Assembly: GCA_964448135.1 (NCBI GenBank)
Contig: CAYUVH010000064.1
Location: 1 to 64,000, forward strand
Source: CAYUVH01 sp964448135
GTDB taxonomy: Bacteria > Verrucomicrobiota > Verrucomicrobiia > Limisphaerales > UBA8199
Length of the DNA: 64,000 nt
Direction of reading: 5' to 3'
This document shows, piece by piece, positions 32,882-42,027 of the stretch; position 1 is the stretch's first letter; each line of letters starts with the position of its first letter. The position numbers were made by a program, and so were the translations under genes. Under the pieces are notes generated by a model. It was not told the DNA's origin, searched no databases, and worked only from the letters and a program-made list of their open reading frames with translations.

Positions 32882-33367
32882 ATGGGCGGCTGTTGGTGGG
32901 ACTATTTCGTTCCGTACGAGAGCGATGTGGAGCATGCCTTGCAAAGCCTTCGCGAGGAGGTCTTTCGCACGGGCCGCTATCAACACATGACTTATGAGTT
33001 TTCCGCGGCGGCGATTGCATCAGAACCGGAACTGGCGGACGAGGAGTCTGTGACGCCGCCCGGAAGCATCGAAGAACTGTTGGAGCAGGAGGCTGAGAGC
33101 GGCACCAATTCCATCCTGGACATCACCCACATTTCGGCGAAACCGGAGTTTGCCTCGTTGTGCCCCATGCCTGTGGAACAAATTCGGCAGATTTTTGGCA
33201 CGGAAAAACCAACGCGCGCAATGGTGGAAGCCAAGCGAAGCGCGTCCTACGACTTGATGGATGAGAACTCGTTGATAAACGAAGGTTGGATGGGGGCTTA
33301 TTTCACAGTTTATAAGGATGAAAGCCCTCATGAACTGTATTTTGTTGGCAGTTCGGGAGATCATTGA
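32882..33367 (+). CDS. Conserved-looking hypothetical protein
   Basis: 161 residues from ATG 32882. It begins MGGCWWDYFVPYESDVEHALQ, a motif with closely spaced aromatic residues that looks like a conserved N-terminal signature. Acidic centre, no membrane segment. Function unknown; 40 bp downstream of the ABM-like gene and possibly in the same transcript. Confidence 0.6.
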   Translation: MGGCWWDYFVPYESDVEHALQSLREEVFRTGRYQHMTYEFSAAAIASEPELADEESVTPPGSIEELLEQEAESGTNSILDITHISAKPEFASLCPMPVEQIRQIFGTEKPTRAMVEAKRSASYDLMDENSLINEGWMGAYFTVYKDESPHELYFVGSSGDH

Positions 33368-33401
33368 GCGCCGAGCCTAAACGGGTGTCCGACATAACGG
33401 G

Positions 33402-33776
33402 ATGACCAACGTCCTGATCATTTCCTGGTCCCGGGCGGCGGTGCGCTCGTGCCTGGCGGTATACGGGCCGTTCGTGATCATGGCGATTTACACGCTGCTC
33501 TTCGTATCGTGCTCGCATTGTAAAAAGGTGGTGTGGGCGATCCTGCCCATCGGTCCCAGTTTGCTCCCCTTCGAGCTCGCGCGCCATTGGCTAAAATTGC
33601 GCCTACCCGGCGACGTGGTCGGCTACATCCTGGCCTTCATCGCTTCAGCAGCGCTGGTCTTGGCGCTTGCGTGGCTGCTGCGCCGTGGAATTTGGGTGCG
33701 CCGCGCGGCCATCGCTCTTGCGCTTGCTGTGTTCTCGATCCTCGCCATTTGCACGCTGGCCGCGATTCAGGCATAA
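33402..33776 (+). CDS. Small integral membrane protein of unknown function
   Basis: 124 residues with three predicted transmembrane helices (about 15-37, 67-87 and 97-120). No recognised family. It starts 34 bp after the previous stop. Confidence 0.6.
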   Translation: MTNVLIISWSRAAVRSCLAVYGPFVIMAIYTLLFVSCSHCKKVVWAILPIGPSLLPFELARHWLKLRLPGDVVGYILAFIASAALVLALAWLLRRGIWVRRAAIALALAVFSILAICTLAAIQA

Positions 33777-33878
33777 GAGTTTTGAACTCGAAAAGCAGAC
33801 CCCGCCCGCCCGAATGCCCCCGCCGCCCTTGTGGGCAGCTTGTTTCCCGTGTTATATTCCCGTTGGAAAGGTTGTCTT

Positions 33879-34199
33879 ATGACTCCTGAGTATCTCGAAG
33901 ACCTCTGGCGCGATCCGCGCAACCACCGCTGGGGTTGCTACTATTGCAAAGCGGACCCGCGCGCCATCGTTCCCAAGCGCATCCCGTGGATGGGCTGGAC
34001 CCTCAACTTCGCGCGACCCTCCGCGATCCCGGCGCTGGCGCTCATCCTCGCGCTGTTGCTGGGGCCATACTTCCTGGTCCTGGCGTGTGGCGGCGGTATG
34101 GGCTTGGCCTATGTGTTCCTGGCCATCAGCATTGTCGTCATGTGCCTGCTGTGCGCGTATCTGTCGTCCCCGCGGCGATGGCTGAATCGCAACCCATGA
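33879..34199 (+). CDS. Small membrane protein with cytoplasmic CxxC motif
   Basis: 106 residues from ATG 33879 (preceded by GGAAAGG). An N-terminal soluble segment has NHRWGCYYCKADPRAIVPK, a single CxxC pair, followed by two transmembrane helices (about 45-65 and 70-92). Unknown function. Confidence 0.6.
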   Translation: MTPEYLEDLWRDPRNHRWGCYYCKADPRAIVPKRIPWMGWTLNFARPSAIPALALILALLLGPYFLVLACGGGMGLAYVFLAISIVVMCLLCAYLSSPRRWLNRNP

Positions 34200-34412
34200 A
34201 CCCAGCCTTGCTCTGAAAGCAATTCTCCCCATTATTCTGTCGCCAAATTTTTCTTTCATCGAGTCTTTTGGGGTACACCTCAGCTTTCCTCACCCTTTCT
34301 GCCATTTCGAACCCGCCCGCGCAGGTCAGCGTCCATTTTTGGCCCCTTTTTACCCCTTGCAAATTGAATGCCCGGGCTTAGGTTAACGTCGGACCTTTAT
34401 ATTAGGTTTATT

Positions 34413-35141
34413 ATGAAAAATCGGCTTTTGGCTCTGATGGTTGCGTTGGCGGCATTGGCTTTGACACCGGCAGTGCAGGCAGGCGGGCATTGCGGGGGGG
34501 GCGGTTGGGGTGGAGGCGGTTGCTATCGCGGAGGCGGCGGATGTTATGGTGGGGGCGGTTGGTATGGTGGCGGTGGATATTGCGGCGGCGGCGGTGGCGG
34601 TTGGTATGGTGGCGGTTGGGGCATGGGTGTCGGCTTCGGCGGCTGTGGCTGGGGCGTTTCCCTTGGATTTGGCGGACCTGCTTATGGTGGCGGATATTAC
34701 GGCGGTGGATACTACAGCGGCGGGTATGCGCCAGGTTATTGCGCCACCCCCGTCTATGCGGCGCCGGTTTACACCGCTCCCGTCGTCTATTCGACCCCGG
34801 TGTATGTGACCAAGGTCGTCACCACCACTCCCGTTTACACGACGCGCGTAGTCACCACTCCCGCGTACGCCACGACCTCCGTCGCGAGAGTCGTGCCCGC
34901 GAACACCATAAAGACCGCTCCGGTCCAGGTCGCCGCCCGTCCGGCCACCTACGTCGCCCCGGCTGCTTACGCCACGACTGCCGTTCGTCCGGCGACTGTC
35001 GCGACCACGGCCAAAGTTGCTCCCACCTCGAACACCACTTACACCTGGGCTGCGAAGCCCGCGGGCACCGTAACGGCCCAGCCGACGTACACCTGGGCCC
35101 AGCCGCAGGCGAAGACTGCGGCCTACGTGGCCAGCCGGTAG
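34413..35141 (+). CDS. Secreted Gly-rich / Thr-Val-Tyr repeat protein
   Basis: 242 residues. A signal peptide (MKNRLLALMVALAALALTPAVQA) is followed by a Gly/Cys/Tyr/Trp-rich domain (about 24-110) with GGGGWYGGG-type repeats. Then comes a repeat of TTTPVYTTRVVTTPAYATT type and an Ala/Thr/Val-rich tail with TYTWA repeated three times. Low complexity and secretion suggest a structural, envelope or extracellular-matrix protein. No enzyme motif is present. Confidence 0.7.
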   Translation: MKNRLLALMVALAALALTPAVQAGGHCGGGGWGGGGCYRGGGGCYGGGGWYGGGGYCGGGGGGWYGGGWGMGVGFGGCGWGVSLGFGGPAYGGGYYGGGYYSGGYAPGYCATPVYAAPVYTAPVVYSTPVYVTKVVTTTPVYTTRVVTTPAYATTSVARVVPANTIKTAPVQVAARPATYVAPAAYATTAVRPATVATTAKVAPTSNTTYTWAAKPAGTVTAQPTYTWAQPQAKTAAYVASR

Positions 35142-35211
35142 GCTGCAAGTTCATTTCACTACCTCCGACTGCCCGGGATATCGCTCGGGGGTTGGGAGTT
35201 GGTTTCTTTCT

Positions 35212-35241
35212 GCGCGTTCATCGGCGTTTATTCGCGGTTAA
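35212..35241. repeat. Single arm of the CGTTCATTGGCGTTTATTCG repeat
   Basis: GCGCGTTCATCGGCGTTTATTCGCGGTTAA resembles one arm of the inverted repeat at 42028-42106 but lacks the partner arm here. It is intergenic, 95 bp upstream of the UbiB-like gene. Confidence 0.55.
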
Positions 35242-35336
35242 CGCTTCCGAACCTCACTCCCGGTGATTTCCGGTGGTTTTCAGACCGTGCTTGTTTATGA
35301 TGCTCGCCGTGCACGCAATGGCTGCGGCGCACCGGG

Positions 35337-37028
35337 ATGTTCATTCGACGTTTGACCCAGATCGGCCGGACCGTGCGGCAAGTGCACCGCTCGCGCGAGG
35401 TTTTGCGGGTGGCTTTCAAATACGGGGGCCGTGACCTCGCGCGGCACCTCCACCTGCCGGCGTTGATCCGCTGGCCGGGCCGGCGGGCGCGCGCGGAGCG
35501 CGAGGAAGTGGCTCGTCTCTCCGGCGCGGAACGCCTACGCCGCGCGTGCGAAGAGCTCGGGCCCACCTTCGTCAAGATGGGCCAGATCCTTTCCACGCGG
35601 CCAAACCTGCTGCCGCGCGAATTCATCAAGGAACTCGCGAAATTACAGGAGTCCGTGGCGCCGATTACCTTCGGCGAAGTGCGCGCGGTGTTGGAAGAAC
35701 AGTTGGGCAAACCTCTCGCGCAGGCTTTCGCTTCCGTGGACGAACAACCGCTCGCCGCCGCCTCCATCGCGCAGGTGCACCGGGCGCGACTTCCCGACGG
35801 CGCGGACGTCGTGGTAAAAGTCCAGCGCCCCGGCATCCGCGAGACGATCGAAACCGACATCGAAATTCTGCGTCAGCTCGCGGCGTTGGTGGAAAATCAT
35901 GTGGAAGAGTGGAAGCACTACCACCCCGTCGCCATCGTCGAGGAACTGGCCCGCACACTGGAACAGGAAACGGATTTTACCGTCGAATTGTCGCACATCG
36001 AACGCTTCGCCCGGCAATTCGAAGGCGACGAAACCGTCCACGTCCCGCGCGTCTATCACGCAGCCACCACCCAGCGCGTCCTCACGATGGAATATATCGA
36101 TGGTAAGCGCGCCTCGAGCGCCGCGGACCTGACCGCGGCGGGCCTCGATCCCGTCGTGATCGCGCAACGAATCGCGGATCTCGGATTGCGCCAGATGTTC
36201 GCCTATGGATTTTTCCACGGCGACCCGCATCCGGGCAATGTCCGCATCCTGCCGGGCAACGTCGTCTGCTTCCTCGACTTCGGCATGATGGGCTTTCTCG
36301 ATCTGCGCGGCCGGGAAGCGTTCGCCGATTTGATGTGGGCGATTTCGCGTCAGAACGAAGTCAGCGTCGCCAACGCGCTGCTGAAGATCGCCCCCGGTGA
36401 ACGCGAGCCCTCGCGGCAGGCGCTCGAAACCGACGCCGCCGAATTCATGCACCGGCATTTCTACAAGCCGATGGGCGAAATCGAATTCGACCAGCTCGCC
36501 TCGCAGTTGCTGGAACTCACCTCGAAGCACGGCCTGGTGGTGCCCGCGAATTTCATTCTGCTGCTCAAGGCACTCGGCCAGATCGAGGGCTTGGTGCGAA
36601 AATTGAACCCAAAACAAAACATTCTGGAGCAAGCCCGGCCGATCTTCGAGGAGGCGCGGTTGGAACGCTTCAAGCCGAAGCGGTTGACGGGCAGTATGTA
36701 TGAGTTCGGCATGGAAGTAGCCGACCTGGCGCGGGAGTTGCCGGCGGAAGTGCGACGAATTCTTTCGCAGCTCAAGACTGGCGAGGGCCGGATCGTCTTC
36801 AAGCATGAAGGCCTGGGCCCGTCCATTGACGTGCTGGCCAAGACGGGCAACCGGCTCACCTTCGGCCTCGTGCTGGCGGCGATGCTGATCGGTTCGGCCG
36901 TGATCGTGCATGCGCAATTGCCGCCGAAATGGCACGGCATCCCGGTGATCGGGATTTTGGGATTTTTGTTCTCGGGCCTCATGGGGCTCTGGCTCCTCGT
37001 TTCGATCATCCGGCACGGAAAGATGTGA
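35337..37028 (+). CDS. ubiB: ABC1/UbiB/AarF-family atypical kinase
   Basis: 563 residues. The family's KxGQ-type N-lobe motif is FVKMGQILSTRPNLLP; AAASIAQVHRA is the Ala-rich loop replacing the glycine loop; VVVKVQRPGI holds the Lys. The catalytic HGDPHPGN and the metal-binding LDFGMMG follow. Two C-terminal transmembrane helices (about 503-525 and 533-556) anchor it to the inner membrane. Members support ubiquinone or other isoprenoid-lipid synthesis and are ATPases. No other quinone gene is adjacent. Confidence 0.9.
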   Translation: MFIRRLTQIGRTVRQVHRSREVLRVAFKYGGRDLARHLHLPALIRWPGRRARAEREEVARLSGAERLRRACEELGPTFVKMGQILSTRPNLLPREFIKELAKLQESVAPITFGEVRAVLEEQLGKPLAQAFASVDEQPLAAASIAQVHRARLPDGADVVVKVQRPGIRETIETDIEILRQLAALVENHVEEWKHYHPVAIVEELARTLEQETDFTVELSHIERFARQFEGDETVHVPRVYHAATTQRVLTMEYIDGKRASSAADLTAAGLDPVVIAQRIADLGLRQMFAYGFFHGDPHPGNVRILPGNVVCFLDFGMMGFLDLRGREAFADLMWAISRQNEVSVANALLKIAPGEREPSRQALETDAAEFMHRHFYKPMGEIEFDQLASQLLELTSKHGLVVPANFILLLKALGQIEGLVRKLNPKQNILEQARPIFEEARLERFKPKRLTGSMYEFGMEVADLARELPAEVRRILSQLKTGEGRIVFKHEGLGPSIDVLAKTGNRLTFGLVLAAMLIGSAVIVHAQLPPKWHGIPVIGILGFLFSGLMGLWLLVSIIRHGKM

Positions 37029-37031
37029 GGG

Positions 37032-37103
37032 GAAGAAAGCTCCAAGGACCAAGCACCAAGCACCAGATAAACATCAAGCTCCAAACATCAAGCGCAAGCT
37101 CCG
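37032..37103. repeat. CCAAGGACCAAGCACCAAGC-type repeat, copy 4
   Basis: Reverse orientation of the CTTGGTG family, starting 3 bp after the UbiB stop: AGCTCCAAGGACCAAGCACC, followed by ATCAAGCTCCAAACATCAAG. Confidence 0.75.
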
Positions 37104-37155
37104 AATGCCGGTTCGCGTTGTAACGGAGGTTCAAATTTCGGTAATTGTAAAGTGG

Positions 37156-37893
37156 ATGAGTGATGTGACGTCAGCGGGAGGTGGCCAGGCGTTTCCGGCG
37201 ACGCGGTGGTCCGTGGTCCTGGCGGCGCGGGAAGGCGGGTCGAGGGAAGCGGCGGCTTTGGAGGAAGTCTGTAAAATGTACTGGCAACCGCTTTACGCCT
37301 TCGCGCGGCGGAGTGGGAAATCTCCCCACGACGCCGAGGACGTGACGCAGGAGTTCTTTCGCTCGCTGATGGAAAAGCGCTGGCTGGCGGACGCGGACCG
37401 CGAGAAAGGGCGGTTGCGCTCATTTCTGGCGCTGGCGATGAAACGCTTCATGGCAAACGAATGGCGGCGCGAGGCCGCGGAGAAACGCGGCGGTGGCCGG
37501 GCGCAGGTGCCCATCGATACGGTCTTCGCGGAAAGCTACTACCAGCCGGAAGTAAACGAGCGCCTGGCCGTGGAGCGGGTGTTCGATCGCGAGTGGGCGA
37601 TGACATTGCTGCGGCTGACAATGCAGCGGTTACAGAATGAATTCGTATCGGCGGGAAAGAACGGCGACTTCGAAGTGCTCAAGGAATTCCTGACTGCGTC
37701 GCACGCCGGCATCGATTACCGGAGCGCCGCGGAGAAATTGGGAATAAACGAAAGCGCCGCGCGCGTGGCGGTGCATCGGCTGCGGAAAAGATTTCGCGAG
37801 GCTTACCGCGAGGAGATCAAACAGACGCTGCCAAAGGGCGCGGATGTGGAAGAGGAGATTCGGTACCTGGCGGATGTATTGGCGAGCGGGTGA
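37156..37893 (+). CDS. ECF-like RNA polymerase sigma-70 family factor
   Basis: 245 residues from ATG 37156 (open frame continues 17 codons upstream). Region 2 is marked by YWQPLYAFARRSGKSPHDAEDVTQEFF, and region 4 by a helix-turn-helix YRSAAEKLGINESAARVAVHRLRKRFREAYREEI. The 120-residue linker with VPIDTVFAESYYQPEVNERLAVERVFDREWA matches large ECF groups of Planctomycetes and Verrucomicrobia. No anti-sigma gene is adjacent. It may act with a Ser/Thr kinase, as inferred for related groups. Confidence 0.85.
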   Translation: MSDVTSAGGGQAFPATRWSVVLAAREGGSREAAALEEVCKMYWQPLYAFARRSGKSPHDAEDVTQEFFRSLMEKRWLADADREKGRLRSFLALAMKRFMANEWRREAAEKRGGGRAQVPIDTVFAESYYQPEVNERLAVERVFDREWAMTLLRLTMQRLQNEFVSAGKNGDFEVLKEFLTASHAGIDYRSAAEKLGINESAARVAVHRLRKRFREAYREEIKQTLPKGADVEEEIRYLADVLASG

Positions 37894-37895
37894 GA

Positions 37896-37946
37896 AGGAC
37901 CAAGGACCAGGAACCAAGCTGCAACTTCAAGTTTCATTTCAAAAGA
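37896..37946. repeat. AAGGACCAAGGACCAGGAACC-type repeat, copy 5
   Basis: Starts at the sigma-factor stop: GGACCAAGGACCAGGAACCA and AACTTCAAGTTTC. It separates the sigma gene from ligA by 87 bp. Confidence 0.7.
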
Positions 37947-37980
37947 CGAAGTTGGCAGGCGGGCGGAGGCGGGGTAAAAG

Positions 37981-40026
37981 ATGCGCATGACGGCCAAAGA
38001 AGCGAAAGCCAGGCACACGGAACTCTCCGCGGAAATCCAGCGGCACGATCACGCTTACTACGTGCTGGCCAAGCCGAGTATCGGCGATCAGCAGTACGAC
38101 CGGCTGTATCGCGAGTTGGTGGATTTGGAAACGGAATATCCCGATCTCCGCACGCCCGAATCGCCCACCCAGCGCGTGGGCGGCGAGCCGGTGAAGGAAT
38201 TCGAGCCGGTGCAACATCGCGTGCCGATGCTCAGCCTCGACAACACTTACTCGGAGCAGGAGCTGCGAGATTTTGTGAATCGCGTGCAGAAACTTTTGCC
38301 TGATGAAAAGCTCGACTGGATCGTGGAACCCAAGATCGACGGGCTGGCGATCAATCTCACTTACGAAAACGGAAAATTCACGCGCGGCGCCACCCGCGGC
38401 GACGGCACCACGGGCGACGATATCACCCTCAATTTGCGAACCATCCGCAGTATTCCGACACGGCTGCACGGGGAGGCCAAAGCGCTGCCCGATGTTCTGG
38501 AAGCGCGCGGTGAGGTTTACCTAACCAAGAGCGGCTTCGCGAAGTTGAACGCGGAGCGCAAGGCGGCGGGCGAGGAGATGTTTGCGAATCCACGAAATGC
38601 GGCAGCGGGCTCGCTGAAGCAACTCGACTCCCGCCTCGTTGCCAAGCGCCCGCTCGACATCATTCTGTATGCGTTGGGCGAAATGTCGGGCGGCAGCAAG
38701 AAGATCGCGACCCACGCCGAAATGCTGGCGTGGCTCAAGGACCTCGGTTTCAAGACACCGCCGCGCACCTGGCATTGTCACACGGCCGACGAACTGGTGA
38801 AAGCCATTGCCGAGCTGGATGAGATGCGCGACACGCTGCCCTACGAAACGGACGGCGCGGTCGTGAAATTGAATTCGTACGCGCAGCGGGAACGTGTGGG
38901 GTTCACTTCGAAAGCGCCGCGCTGGGCCATCGCTTATAAATACGCCGCCGAGCAGGCGCAGACCAAGCTCAAGGCCATCACCGTGCAGGTGGGCCGCACG
39001 GGCAAACTCACTCCGGTGGCGGAGCTGGAACCGGTTTTCCTGGCTGGGAGCACGATCAGCCGCGCGACGTTGCACAATGAAGACTATTTGAAACTGAAGG
39101 ACATTCGCGTCGGCGACACCGTGACCATCCAGAAGGCGGGCGAAGTCATTCCCGCTGTGGTGGACGTGGTGCTTTCGGCGCGGAACGGAGACGAGCAGGA
39201 ATTCAAATTTCCGAGGACGTGTCCGGAGTGCGGCTCGAAGGTGGCCAAGACCGCTGGTGAGTCTGAGGAGGACGAGGGCGTGGACTGGCGGTGCGTGAAC
39301 CCCGACTGTCCGGCGCAGGTGCGGGGGCGCTTGGAGCTCTGGTGCTCGCGCGGGGCCATGGACATTGAAGGCGGTGGCGAAGTACTCGTGCGCCAGCTCG
39401 TGGGCAGCGGCCTCGTGCGCGATGTGGCCGAACTCTACAAGCTCAAGCTGGACGAGCTCGCAAACCTGGAGCGCATGGCGGAGAAATCCGCGCAGAATTT
39501 TCTCGATGGCGTGCAGGCGAGCAAGCAGCGCGATCTCTGGCGGCTGCTTTACGGGCTCGGCATTTTGCACGTGGGCGCCGGCGTGGCGAAGAAGCTGGGC
39601 CGCGGCTTCGCGACGCTCGACGACATCTTTGCGGCGAGCAAGGATCAACTGCTCGAGTGCGAGGACGTCGGCGAAGTGATCGCGCAAAGCGTCATCCACT
39701 GGCACGGCGATTCACGCAATCGCGATCTGATCGAACGCTTGCGCAAGGCGGGGCTGAATTTCAAATCCGCGCTGTTTCAACCCCGCTCCGCTCCCGGCAA
39801 ACTCGCGGGCAAAACCTTCGTGCTGACCGGCACCTTGCCCAACCTCAAGCGCGAAGAAGCCGCCGCGAAAATCGAAGCCGCTGGAGGGAAAGTCACCGGC
39901 AGCGTCAGCAAAAAAACGGATTATCTCGTAGCCGGCGAAGATGCCGGCTCAAAACTCGACAAGGCGCAGACCCTGGGTGTGAAGATCCTTAATGAGGCGG
40001 AGATGCTCAAGTTGGTGGAGGGCTGA
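37981..40026 (+). CDS. ligA: NAD-dependent DNA ligase LigA
   Basis: 681 residues, the usual length. Ia domain YYVLAKPSIGDQQYDRL, adenylation Lys118 in EPKIDGLAIN, OB domain, Cys4 zinc finger (CPECGSKV ... CVNPDCPAQ), HhH domain and C-terminal BRCT (LAGKTFVLTGTLPNLKREEA). It seals nicks in replication and repair using NAD+. ATG 37981. A 29-bp inverted repeat follows its stop. Confidence 0.97.
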   Translation: MRMTAKEAKARHTELSAEIQRHDHAYYVLAKPSIGDQQYDRLYRELVDLETEYPDLRTPESPTQRVGGEPVKEFEPVQHRVPMLSLDNTYSEQELRDFVNRVQKLLPDEKLDWIVEPKIDGLAINLTYENGKFTRGATRGDGTTGDDITLNLRTIRSIPTRLHGEAKALPDVLEARGEVYLTKSGFAKLNAERKAAGEEMFANPRNAAAGSLKQLDSRLVAKRPLDIILYALGEMSGGSKKIATHAEMLAWLKDLGFKTPPRTWHCHTADELVKAIAELDEMRDTLPYETDGAVVKLNSYAQRERVGFTSKAPRWAIAYKYAAEQAQTKLKAITVQVGRTGKLTPVAELEPVFLAGSTISRATLHNEDYLKLKDIRVGDTVTIQKAGEVIPAVVDVVLSARNGDEQEFKFPRTCPECGSKVAKTAGESEEDEGVDWRCVNPDCPAQVRGRLELWCSRGAMDIEGGGEVLVRQLVGSGLVRDVAELYKLKLDELANLERMAEKSAQNFLDGVQASKQRDLWRLLYGLGILHVGAGVAKKLGRGFATLDDIFAASKDQLLECEDVGEVIAQSVIHWHGDSRNRDLIERLRKAGLNFKSALFQPRSAPGKLAGKTFVLTGTLPNLKREEAAAKIEAAGGKVTGSVSKKTDYLVAGEDAGSKLDKAQTLGVKILNEAEMLKLVEG

Positions 40027-40039
40027 AACCGGAAGACCA

Positions 40040-40127
40040 AACGCAAAGGGCGAAAGGCGCAAGGACGCAAAGAGGGAAACTGATCAAGTCTAGCTTGGCG
40101 TCCTTGCGCCTTTTGCCCTTTGCGTTA
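40040..40127. repeat. Near-perfect 29-bp inverted repeat between ligA and the GH16 gene
   Basis: Arms 40040-40068 (AACGCAAAGGGCGAAAGGCG...) and 40099-40127 match with a single mismatch; the loop is 30 nt. It lies between two convergent stops, so it could act as a two-way transcription stop. No T-run follows, so an intrinsic terminator is not certain. Confidence 0.85.
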
Positions 40128-40134
40128 ATCCCTG

Positions 40135-40983
40135 CTATTGGCCGAAGTAGCTCTTCCGCTGATAAACACGCACGTAATCAATGTCGTGATACTGCGGGAA
40201 CGTGGTCGTGGCATCGGGATTGCCTGGCCAAGCGCCGCCGACGGCGGTGTTGAGGATGAGATAGTGCGGCTCGTGGGGAACGCCGTTCGTGGTGGAGTGC
40301 AGGAGTTGGCCGTCGATATACCAGCGGATTTGGTCGGGGTCCCATTCAAGCGCGTAGAGGTGAAAATCCTTTGAGTAATCGCAAGAGCCCTTCCACGTGG
40401 AGGAACTTGATTTTTTGTCGCCGTCGAAGGTGGTGTAGTGCAGCGTCCCGTAAAGGACGTTCGTTTGGTGGCCGAGATACTCCATGATATCAATCTCGGT
40501 ATACCAGGGACGGGCTTCCGGAATCAGCCGGCTGAGTTTATTGGTGACCGCTTCGCGCATGAGCATTTCCATGGGCCAGTCGCGATTTTGCGGGTAGAGC
40601 CAGTGAGCAGGCCAGAGTCCCTGGCCGTAGGGAAGGCGGGCGCGGATTTCGAAGCGGCCGTAGATGGGTGCGAGTTTGCCGGAGGTGTCCACGCGTCCAC
40701 TGGTGTAATGTTGCGAGCCGTAATTGCGCACCTGGCTGCGGAGGCGGAGCCAGCCATTCGTCAGGAAGGCTTCGTCGGGGACGTAGTATTGCAGTTCGTT
40801 GTGCTTGCTGGTTTCGCGGATGAGGACGTTCCACTTCTTGGGGTCCAGCTTGCGTCCGTCGAATTCGTCGTGCCAGATGAGCTTCCAGCCGTCGAGCTTG
40901 GCCGGTTTGTCGGAGGCGGTAGAGGGGAGGGCAAAGAGGCAACCGCCAAGAACGAGCAGAATTGAGACCCAATGGATTTTCAT
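40135..40983 (-). CDS. Secreted GH16 family endo-beta-glucanase-like enzyme
   Basis: 282 residues with a signal peptide/lipobox-like leader (MKIHWVSILLVLGGCLFALP). The GH16 catalytic motif is EIDIMEYLG, with nucleophile Glu163, Asp165 and acid/base Glu168. Family-typical strands are WKLIWHDEFDG, GRFEIRARLPYGQGLWPAHWL and FHLYALEWDPDQIRWYIDG. Laminarinase or related beta-1,3(4)-glucanase activity is likely. A 28-residue insert (about 133-160) lies between the WPAHW strand and the catalytic strand. Flanked by inverted repeats on both sides; the adjacent esterase suggests polysaccharide use. Confidence 0.88.
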   Translation of the reverse strand: MKIHWVSILLVLGGCLFALPSTASDKPAKLDGWKLIWHDEFDGRKLDPKKWNVLIRETSKHNELQYYVPDEAFLTNGWLRLRSQVRNYGSQHYTSGRVDTSGKLAPIYGRFEIRARLPYGQGLWPAHWLYPQNRDWPMEMLMREAVTNKLSRLIPEARPWYTEIDIMEYLGHQTNVLYGTLHYTTFDGDKKSSSSTWKGSCDYSKDFHLYALEWDPDQIRWYIDGQLLHSTTNGVPHEPHYLILNTAVGGAWPGNPDATTTFPQYHDIDYVRVYQRKSYFGQ

Positions 40984-41013
40984 TTGAGATTTATAAAGAA
41001 AGACAAAGAAGAG

Positions 41014-41085
41014 TTAGCCGCGAAAAAGCGCAAAAGGCACAAAAAAGAATTCTGCTTTTTAACTTTTGCGCCTTTTCGCGGCTAA
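41014..41085. repeat. Near-perfect 23-bp inverted repeat between GH16 and esterase genes
   Basis: Arms 41014-41036 (TTAGCCGCGAAAAAGCGCAA...) and 41063-41085 pair with one mismatch around a 26-nt loop. It lies between the start of GH16 and the stop of the esterase, both on the minus strand. Confidence 0.85.
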
Positions 41086-41093
41086 TCCCTGTC

Positions 41094-41969
41094 TTATTTC
41101 GTTGGCTTCAGATGCTTCTCGAAAAATGCCACCAGCGCTTCGTCGGCCTTGCGGGCGTCGTCACCTTTGAAGCCGTGTCCAGCGCCCGTCATCGTAATGA
41201 GATCCACTTCCACATTTGCCGCCGCGAGCCGGTCCCGTATCCAGACGGCTTGATCGTAGGCCACGTATTTATCCTCGGTGCCATGGATAAGCAACGTCGG
41301 CGCGGCGGCCGGCGTGACCCAGTAAAGCGGGCTGGCCGCGATGTGCTTGGCGTGGGCCTGTTCGAGATTGCCGCCCAGGAAAAGCGGGAGGACTTCCGCG
41401 GCGTCCACGCTATGGCCGTAGGACTTCGTGAAATCCGACGGCCCATAAACATTCACGACACACGCAACCGCGCTCGAAAAACCGGGGTTCTGATTGCCCT
41501 CGAATTGCGGCACGCCAGCCGTCACACCCAGAAATTGCGCGAGATGTCCGCCCGCGGACCCGCCGGTGACCCCGATGCGGTCCGGATCAATGTGATATTT
41601 GGTGGCGTTGGCCCGCAACCAGCGGACGGCGGCCTTGCTGTCGTGAACCGCTGCGGGAAATTGATACTTCGGGGCGAGCCGATAGGTAATGGTCGCCGCG
41701 ACGAAGCCATGCTGCGCGAGTGTAATGCAAAGGCGATCGTAGCTGTCGCGCGTTCCCGCGCGAAAACCGCCGCCGTGAATGCACAGCACTGCGGGAAAAG
41801 GACCGGTGCCATTGCGCGGACGCGCAAGGTCGAGTTGGAGGTGCTGGCCGTCAGGGTTCGCGTATTCAATGCCTGGCTCGAAGATAACGTCGTCAGGAAC
41901 CTTGAGCTCCGCGCCTCCGAGAATGAGCGGACAGAGCAGTGCAAGCAGAAGAATGCAGCGGCGATTCAT
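41094..41969 (-). CDS. Secreted alpha/beta-hydrolase (BD-FAE/HSL-like esterase)
   Basis: 291 residues from ATG 41969, which begins a signal peptide (MNRRCILLLALLCPLILG). The oxyanion motif is HGGG at 65-68, the nucleophile is Ser138 in GGSAGG, the Asp lies near HGTEDKYV and the His in GAGHGF. The family removes acyl groups from polysaccharides or small esters. The longer open frame upstream (25 codons) lacks a signal peptide and is rejected. Probably transcribed with or near GH16, but an inverted repeat lies between. Confidence 0.85.
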   Translation of the reverse strand: MNRRCILLLALLCPLILGGAELKVPDDVIFEPGIEYANPDGQHLQLDLARPRNGTGPFPAVLCIHGGGFRAGTRDSYDRLCITLAQHGFVAATITYRLAPKYQFPAAVHDSKAAVRWLRANATKYHIDPDRIGVTGGSAGGHLAQFLGVTAGVPQFEGNQNPGFSSAVACVVNVYGPSDFTKSYGHSVDAAEVLPLFLGGNLEQAHAKHIAASPLYWVTPAAAPTLLIHGTEDKYVAYDQAVWIRDRLAAANVEVDLITMTGAGHGFKGDDARKADEALVAFFEKHLKPTK

Positions 41970-42027
41970 GGCTGGCATGGTGTGTCGGGCCGGGCGGGGG
42001 CGGCAAGTCCGGACTGAAATTTCAAAA

